Shown here one piece after another: positions 7,901 to 16,900 of a DNA stretch of 60,376 nucleotides. Position numbers and translations under genes: made by a program. The stretch is from a virus, in the IMG/VR virus record IMGVR_UViG_3300047548_000760, positions 1 to 60,376 of that record; one strand, given 5' to 3'. The notes beneath the pieces were generated by a model that was given only the letters and a program-made list of their open reading frames with translations, did no database searches and was not told the origin of the DNA. How positions within the stretch are numbered: position 1 is the first letter of the stretch; each line of letters starts with the position of its first letter.

Positions 7901-10900
7901 AGCGTCGTTGTGCAGAACGGGGTGATCGTCACATCGAACTCGGTTTCTCCACTTGTTGAGCTGACGAACTCAAGCCTCGACTTTGATGCTCCTGTGCGTG
8001 GTCGCGTTCACGTTCTCAACTCGGATGTTCAGGGACTGGTCCTTACGTTTGTTCCGGAAGATTCGTCTGGCGCGACAGCCACAAAGATGAGTCCGCGAGC
8101 CGTCCAGCAATACAAGGACGGCGTTCCCATTGAAAAGATCACGGAGACGGAGTTCTCTGACGCTGGCGGCATCAAGCCGGACGGCTCGCGCACCCCGCAC
8201 ACGACCGTTGGAGCCCTGGTCAAGGGCCCGGCACCGGGCGCCCCGGTAAGCGCGCCCGCAACGACGCAAGGAGCTTCCGATGTACGACAAGAAGGGCAAG
8301 GGCGGCGGCAAGAAGAAGCGCTGACGCCAGAAGCCGGCGCGCCTGGGCAGCAGCCTGGGGCGCCGGCCGCAGCACAGACGCCCGCTCCAGCTCCTGCTCC
8401 GCGCACCCCTGAAGCTATGGGCGACGCACTCAGGCGGCGCATTCAAGGCGACGTCCAGGCCAAGAGAGACGGCGAAGCAGCCTACCAAAGCGGTGCCGAT
8501 CGCATCCCGCCCGAGTCGATGACTGCGCCATCGCAGCGAAGGATGTGGCTGGAGGGATACGACACGGCCGCGCCGGCCTCGTCGCCCGCACCAGCACCAG
8601 CGCCGACCCCGGCCGGTGGCGCCAACACCGTCTTCACCGAGGACGCTGCAGCGGCTGCCCGTGCGCGCCTGAAGGCCAAGCTGGGCCGGCTGAACTCCGG
8701 CATCGACCCCGAGACGATGCTGGACGGCATCACGCTCGCGGGCTACCACATCGAGCGCGGCGCGCGGACCTTTGCGGCCTACGCTCGCGCGATGGTCGAT
8801 GACCTGGGCGACGCCGTGAAGCCCTACCTCGTGTCCTGGTACTTGGCCGTGCGCAACGATCCGCGCGCATCTGACTTCAAGGCCGACATGGACAAGGCCG
8901 GCGCCGTTGAGGATGCGGACCTGGACGCGCTGTTGGCGAACAAGGGCAAGGCGCCCGAGGCCGCGTCAGCCGTTCAACCGTCCCTCAACACACCGGCCGG
9001 CCGCATGGCCCTGGCCCAGGTCATTGCCGACCGGTTCATCGGTGGCGACGGCTTCAAGACCATCATCGAGGCCCGCAAGTTCATCGCAGAGGCCACGGGC
9101 GAGAAGATCGAGGCCGGCACCCAGGCCGCGAAGCTGGCCGACGAGGCGATCGAGATGGCCGTGGTCATGGCCGGGCGCGAGATTGTCCAGGCCGCACGTG
9201 CCCAGGGCCGCAGCGACAGCGTCATCTACGACCGGCTGGTGAACCTGTACGACCTGCAGCCGACGCTGGGCGTGCGCACGTCCACCAGCGTGCGAGAGCA
9301 GGCCTACAGCACGCCCGTGCCCCTGGCCTTCCTGGCGTCTCGCCGGGCCCAGGTCGGGCCCGACAGCACGGTGGGCGAGCCCACGGCCGGCAACACCATG
9401 CTGCTGATCGAGGTCGACCCCGAGCGCGCTGCGGTCAACGAGCTCAACGCCGACCGGGCGGCCAACGCTCGCGCACTGGGTTTCACGGTGACCAGCCACG
9501 ACGCTGCGCGCCACCAGCTCGCGCCCGAGAAGTCGCTGGACCGGGTGGTGGCCAACCCGCCGTTCGGGGCAGTCAAGGGCGACGACGGGCAGACGGTGGT
9601 GTTCCCGGTGGCCTCGAACTACGGCACGCGCGAGATCGACCATGCCATCTCGTTCAAGGCCCTGGACGCCATGAAGGACGACGGATCGGCGGTGCTGATC
9701 CTGGGCGGCGTGGACGCCTCCAACGAGGAAGCGATCCGCGAGGGCTATCGGAGCAAGAGCAAACGGGAGTTCTACTTCCGGCTGTACGGTCTCTACAACG
9801 TGGTCGACCACTTCACGGTCGACGGCGGTCTGTATTCCAAGCAGGGAGCGGGCTACCCTGTGGATGTGGTTGTGATCCGGGGGCGCGGCAAGGCGACCCG
9901 TGCGATGCCGGCCGCTGAACTGCCCAAGCGGTACGACAACTGGGAAGCACTGAAGAAGGAGAAGCTCGATGGATCAACCGAAGCAACCGCAACTGGCGTG
10001 GTGCCCACCGGGCCTGCCACCGGAACTGGCCGCAGTGATGGTGCCCAAGGACAGCAGCCTGGAGCCGGGGGACTGGTGGATGGCGCTGGCCGACAGGGTG
10101 CAGGAACTGGTGGACAAGGAGCCGGACCCGGACGAGGCGGCGACGTGGGCGGCACGGTCGCTGGGACGCCCGGGGCTGAGGGACAGCCAGGACGCCGGGG
10201 AGGTGCTGGTGCAGCGCAACCTGGAACTGCGGACGGCCCTGACGCTGGACGTGACGGCGCAGCCCAAGCACCCGTTTCCGGCCAAGGCCCTCGTGGAGTC
10301 CGCGGCAACGCGCCGGGCGATGGAGGAAACCGACCTGGAGACGTGGGTGGAACTGGCGGCAGCCAGGGTGAGCGCGTCGAGTCTGGACTAAGCGATCGCC
10401 GGGGCCTGGAGCAGGAGACCGAGACCCAGGTCGAATACGCGCCCCAGTCGGGCGCCGCGTCGGTGGGCACGCTGGTGCCCCGCGCCATGCGCGAGTCCAT
10501 CGCAGCCTCGCTCAAGCGGGTGGCTGACTCGGTGGGCAACATCGACGAGTTCGTCGCGGAGAAGCTGAACTTCGATCCCGAGACGCTGCGGGCCAACTTC
10601 TCGGCCGAGCAGGTCGACGCCCTGGCGCTGGCGATCATGAGCGCCGAGGCCGGCAAGGGCTTCATCATCGGGGACCAGACCGGCATCGGTAAGGGCCGGG
10701 TCGTCGCGGCGATGCTGCGCTACGCGATGATCAACGAGAGGATTCCGGTGTTCGTCACCGAGAAGCCGAACCTGTACGCGGACATGATCCGCGACCTGGA
10801 CGACATCGGCATGGGCGACGAACTGCGGCTGCAGTCCAACAAGCCGCTGATCCTGGCCACCAACTCCAGCGAGCCCATCCCCTACGTCCTGCAGCGCAAG

Positions 10901-13900
10901 TCCGGCGACACGATTGTCGAGACCGAGCACACGCTGCGTGCACCCGGGGCCGGCGCTGACCTGGAAAAGTTCTTTGACCAGATCGCGGGCAGCCGCGACA
11001 TCGGCCCGTACAAGGTTGTCTTCACCACGTACAGCCAGCTGCAGACCGTCAAGGGCAAGGTCACGGCGCGCATGCGCATGGTGCAGTCCCTGGCCCAGGG
11101 CGGCTACATGGTCTTCGATGAGAGCCACAACGCGGGCGGCACGCAGATCACGCAACCCCGCACCAAGAAGGACCGCGACGCGGCCAAGGCCGGCGAGACC
11201 ACGACGGGCCGCTCCGGGTTCGTGCGCAGCCTCGTGCGCGTCTCGTCGGGCAGCTTCTTCTCGTCGGCCACCTACGCCAAGCGCCCCGACGTGATGGACC
11301 TCTACAGCAGCACCAACATGCTGCTGGCGGTGGACCGGCCCGCTGACCTTGCGCCGGCCATCATGCAGGGCGGCGTGCCCATGCAGCAGATCGTGGCGAC
11401 GATGCTGGCCGAAGACGGGCAGTACATCCGCCGCGAGCGCACGTTCGCGGGCGTGACCTACGAGACCCGGCCGATGACGGTGGACCGGCAGACGGCCGAG
11501 AACATGGCGCAGTCCATGCGCATGATCCTGGCCTTCTCGCGCGGCAAGGAAGCCGCCGTCAAGGCAATGCAAAAGGAGTTCGACCGCGAGGGCGCCATGG
11601 TGGGCGTGTCTGGCGGCGAGAAGACCTCGGTGCAGGGCGCCAACTTCGGCGCGATCATGCACAACCTCATCGACCAGATGCTGCTGTCGCTCAAGGCCAA
11701 GGAGTCTGTGGACTTCGCCATCGAGCGCCTGAAAGCCGGCGAGAAGGTCGTGCTGACGGTGGCCAACACGATGGGCTCGTTCCTGTCGGACTATGCCGAG
11801 GAGTTTGGCATCCGCCCTGGCGAGCCTGTCACGCTCAGCTTTGCGGACCTGTACCAGCGCTACCTTGAGAAGCAGCGCGTGGTGAAGATCAAGCGCCCAG
11901 GCGGACCCAAGAGCGGCGTGCCGTACCGGCTGACCGACTCCGACCTGGGCAGTGGTCTGGTGGCGCAGTACAACGATGTGGCGCGGTTCATCCAGGAAGC
12001 CGGCTTCGGCTCCGCGCCCATCTCCCCGATCGACTACATGCACCAGCGGCTGCGCGAGGCCGGCTACAAGACCGACGAGATCACGGGCCGCAGTGTCACG
12101 GTGAGCTACGCGGGCAAGGCTCCGGTCCTGGCATCGCGCAACGCCAACATCAAGCAGCGCCTGACAGCGATCCGCGGCTTCAACAGTGGCGCAATCGACG
12201 TGATCATCCTCAACCAGTCGGGCGCCACGGGTCTGTCCCTGCACGCTTCGGCCAAGGTCAAGGACCAGCGCAAGCGGCGCATGATCATCGTCCAGGCCGA
12301 GAAGAACATCGACACCCACATGCAGATGCTGGGTCGCGTGCACCGCACGGGTCAGGTGATCACGCCGGACTACACGCAGGCCATGGCCGACATCCCGGCC
12401 GAGGCCCGGCCGGCGTCGGTGCTGCTGAAGAAGATGGCCAGCCTGAACGCCAACACCACCGCCAGCCGCAAGAGCGCGGTGACGGCCGAGGGCGTCGTGG
12501 ACTTCATGAACGACTACGGCGGTCAGGTGGCTGCCGAGTTCCTGCTGGACAACCCCGAGATCCACATGGACCTGGGCGGCCAGAAGGTGCTGGAGATCCC
12601 GGCCGAGGCCACGGAGGCCGACGAGGACCTGATCCGCAAGCTCACCGGCTACATCCCCATCCTGCCCATTGAGCAGCAGGAGGCGGTCTACCGCGACTTG
12701 GTGGACCGCTACAACGACTTGCTGGCCCGTGAGAACGCCATGGGCACCAACAAGCTCGAAGCCGCAGCGCTCGACCTGGGTGCGAAGACGGAAAAGCGCG
12801 AGCAGATCACGACCAAGCGCGACAGCCCCGTGCCGTCGCGGTTCGCCGAGCCGGCTTTCATGGAGCAGGTCGACGTGGCGCGCACGGTCAAGCCGCTGAC
12901 CAAGGCCGAGGTCCAAGAGGCCGTCAGCCAGTCGCTGGGCGGCAAGACCCCGCAGATGGTGGCCAACGAGCTCAACAGTTCCCTGGCGCAGCGCATGGAG
13001 CCGTTCCTCGTTGACCTGCAAAAGCGCCGCATGCAGCAGGGCGCCGACACGGACGGCGAGAAGCGCGCCCAGTTGGCCCAGGAGGTCGAGCGGCACCGGA
13101 TGCAGCAGTCGATCATCTCGGACCTGCTGTTTCGCTTCCAGATCGGGCAGGAGGTTTCGCTGCTGGACCAGCACCAGTCGGTGACCTACGGCGTCATCAC
13201 ATCGGTGTCGGCAGCCGGCAAGACCAAGAGCCCAGCCGCCGCTTCGGGCTGGAAGTTCACGATCGCCCTGGCCAACGGCGAGGCCCGCTCCATCACGCTG
13301 AGCGCCTCGCAGATCGGCAAGCAGTTCACCCTGCGCGCCGAGCGCGGGCCGGTGATCACGCTCAACCCCAGCACGAACGAGCCGGCCTCGATGAGGATCC
13401 CCGACCTGTTCGACGCCTACGGCGGCTCGGGCAACGTGCGGCGCGAGAAGCGCTGGATGGTCACGGGCAACCTGCTAGCGGGCTTTGCCTCGTACCCCGG
13501 TCAGATCCTCACGTACACCAAGGACGACGGATCAACCGGGCAAGGCGTGCTGATGCGTCGGGGCTTCGACTTTGAAAAGCGCAGGGGCGAGGCCAAGGCC
13601 TCGTTCCCTTCCGCAACCGTCATTCGCCTGTTCTTCACCGAGGCCGGCCGCAACGCCACGATCGGCACGCCCGATGGCGTGCTGCGCGTGAAGTGGTACG
13701 GCGGGAACTACCCGGCTGAGTTCGAGGTCGCCTCTTCCAAGCGCGAGGGCGGCAGGTTCTACCTGGATCGCGGCCTGACGGACGCCCTTGGGCGCGACTT
13801 CACCAAGGTCGGGCAGGTCATGCGCGCTGCGGTGACCGAAGACGACATGATGCGCGCCCTGGTCTACCTGATGACCGAGCGCGACGACGTAAAGCTCGAA

Positions 13901-16900
13901 GCGCAGACGAACAAGGACGTGGCCCGGCGCCTGCTGGGCCTGCCCGATGTGACGGAGTCGCAGGGCAAGCGCACGGGCGACAGACCGGCGTTCTCCCGCA
14001 CGGACGCGGCTACCAAGGGCATGACGGTTGCCGGCGTGCAGCGCGTCTCGGGCGGCGCGATGGCGGCCTGGGCAAACAAGCCCCGGCTGGTCGTGGCGCG
14101 CAACATCCAGGAGCCCAGCGTGCCGCAGGCGCTGCGCGACGAAGACGCACGCCAGCGCAAGGGTGGCGCAACGGGCGATGTGCGCGGCACCTTCTATGAG
14201 GGCGTCATCTACCTGTTCAGCGACCACCTGGGCAGCGACAAGGATGTGATCGAGACCCTGTTCCACGAGGGCCTGGGTCACTACGGCCTGCGGGGCGTGT
14301 TCGGAGATGCACTCAACGCGGTGCTGGACATGATCAACCTCGCGCGGCCGGACCTGATGCGCCCGAAGGCTGCCGAGTACGGAGCGGACCTGCGCAAGCC
14401 TGCGCAGCGCCGCAAGGTGGCCGAGGAGGTGCTGGCCAGCATGGCGCAGTCCGAGCCCTCGCTTGGGTTCGTGCGCCGGGCGGTGGCCGCGGTTCGCACG
14501 TGGCTGCGCACCAACGTGCCCGGCTTCGAGAAGTTGCGCCTGACCGACGACGAGATCATCCGCAGCTTCATCTTGCCGGCGCGCCAGTTTGTGATGCAAG
14601 GGCAGGCCCAGGCTGTTGCCAGCGCAGCAGGCGCCCAGGCGGCGTTTGCTCGCGCTTCCCAAGGCGGGCCCCGTCAGACTCCCGAGCAGCGCGCCGAGAC
14701 CATCCTGGCCACGCCCGTGACCCAGGCGCGGCCGCTTGATCGGGTGTTTCGCACTGTCTCGCGCATGACCGGCTTGGAGGCCGTGACCAACCGCATCTAC
14801 GGCCGGGCTGCCTACCTGCTGGATCGATTCACTCCTGAGACCGTCAAGGCCGGCATCGTCTCCGACTACGGCGTGCCCGAGGCGGTGATCGACATGCGCG
14901 TCATGCTGCAGGGCCGGCAGCGCCAGCAGTTGCGCCGCTCCGGCGAACTGGTGGACAAGCTGGCCAGCCTGACCCGCGAGGAGTCCCGGATTGCCTACGA
15001 GTGGATGAACATGGACGGCTCGGACCCCCGCGCCTACCTGTCCATGATGCAGGGCCTACCCGAGGAGTCCGTGCGGGTGCTGCAGGACGTGCAGCGCATG
15101 ATCGACGACCTGTCCAAGGAGGCGGTGCGCCTGGGCCAGCTGGACCCCAGGTCCTACGAGCGCTTCAAGTTCGCCTACCTGCGCCGGACATACGAGCGCT
15201 ACCTCGAAGAGTTGACCCCGCAGCAGCGGGCCAGCCAGCAGCGCGCCACCCGCATCCTGGGTGACCAGTACCGCATGCGCGGCTTGGTCGAGCCCGTGGA
15301 GATGGCCAAGATTAAGTCCGGGGACCCGGAGTGGTGGGGCCGCAAGGAGCGCGAGGGCAAGGGCGACACCGGTCTGGTGAACCAGAAGTTCATCAAGCTG
15401 GAGCGCCTGAAGCCCACGGGCGCCGGCACGATCCCGCTGCCGGGCATGACCGGCCGGCCCGATGGCAAGGTGCTTGAGGTGGTCTACTGGCCCGCCGATC
15501 GCGCCGTGCCTGCGAAGTACAGCGAGTGGCGCCAGAACGAGGTCTTTGAGGTCCGCGATGTGAAGGGCGGCAAGGTCATCCTGTGGCGCGACTTCACAAA
15601 GGACGAGCGCGAGGCCATGGGCGAGGTTGATGAGGCCCGCTTTGCGATCGCCCGCACGCTGCAGCGCATGGTCCACGATGTCGAGGTCGGGCGCTACCTG
15701 GAGGGCCTGTCCCAGAAGTACGCCAAGGCCGACGGCGACGAGATCGACGGCACCCTGGTGGAAGCCAGCGAGCACTGGCACCGGGCGTTCAAGCCGGGCG
15801 ACTGGGTGAAGGTGCCAGAGACCAAGATCACGGGCACGAGCGTGGCCAAGTACGGCAAGCTCGCCGGCAAGTACCTGCCGGGCCCGATCTGGAACGACGT
15901 GCGCTTTGCTGTGAACGGACCGTTCCAGCCGTTCGGCGAGGTCTACGGCAAGGTACTGTCGGCCTGGAAGGTGGCCAAGACGGCGCTGACACCGGCCGTG
16001 CACATGAACAACGTCATGGCCAACCTCGTGATGGCCGACTGGCACGAGGTGGGCGCGGCGCACGTGGGCAAGGCCCTGCGGATCATCCTGGCGGCCAACC
16101 AGCGCGACGGCAAGGGCGCACTTGGCAGCCTGGGCAACGTCGCTGCAAGCGGCGGCATCGCCGACCGCGAGGCGGCGCTGCAGATCATGAACCGCTACCG
16201 GGATGCGGGCGGCGACATCGGGTCATGGGCGACCCAGGAGATCGCCCGCGAGCAGATGGCCCCGCTGCTGGACGCTGTGCTGGAGGAGTTGGGGCGCAAC
16301 GGGGACGCCTCGGTGCAGGGGCAGATCGGCGTCATGGCGGCGCTGCAGCACTTGCTGCACCTGAAGCTGCCCGAGGCCTGGAGCGCGTTCAAGGCCAGCA
16401 AGCCGGCCACCGTCGCCGGCCGCGAGGCTCAGTCCATGATTGACCTGTATCAGGCCGAGGATGACGTGTTCCGGCTGGCGGCGTGGCTGGCAGCCAAGGA
16501 GCGCGGCCTGGATGACCTGCGCGCCGGCCGGGAGGCCCGCAAGTCCTTCCTGGACTACGACATCAACGCGCCCTGGATCGACGCGATGCGGCGCAGCGCG
16601 TGGCCGTTCATCTCGTTCACCTACCGCGCCGTGCCCATGCTCTTCGAGATCGCCGGCAAGCGACCGCACAAGCTGATGAAGCTGGCGGTGCTGGTTGGCG
16701 CCCTGAACATGCTGGGCGTGGCCATGTCCGGTGACGACGAGGACGAGGACGAGCGCCGTCGCCGCATGCTGCCCGAGGAAAAGGCCGGCAAGGTCTGGGG
16801 CATCGTGCCCAAGTTGATCCGCATGCCCTGGGACGACAAGAACGGCTCTCCGGTGTACCTGGACATCCGGCGCTTCGTCCCGGTGGGTGACATCGTGGAC

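Noticed and set aside
10388-13174. 928-codon antisense frame opposite the helicase region
   Set aside because: Its sequence is rich in His, Leu, Val and Gln typical of a reverse-frame shadow and overlaps the well-supported helicase domain.
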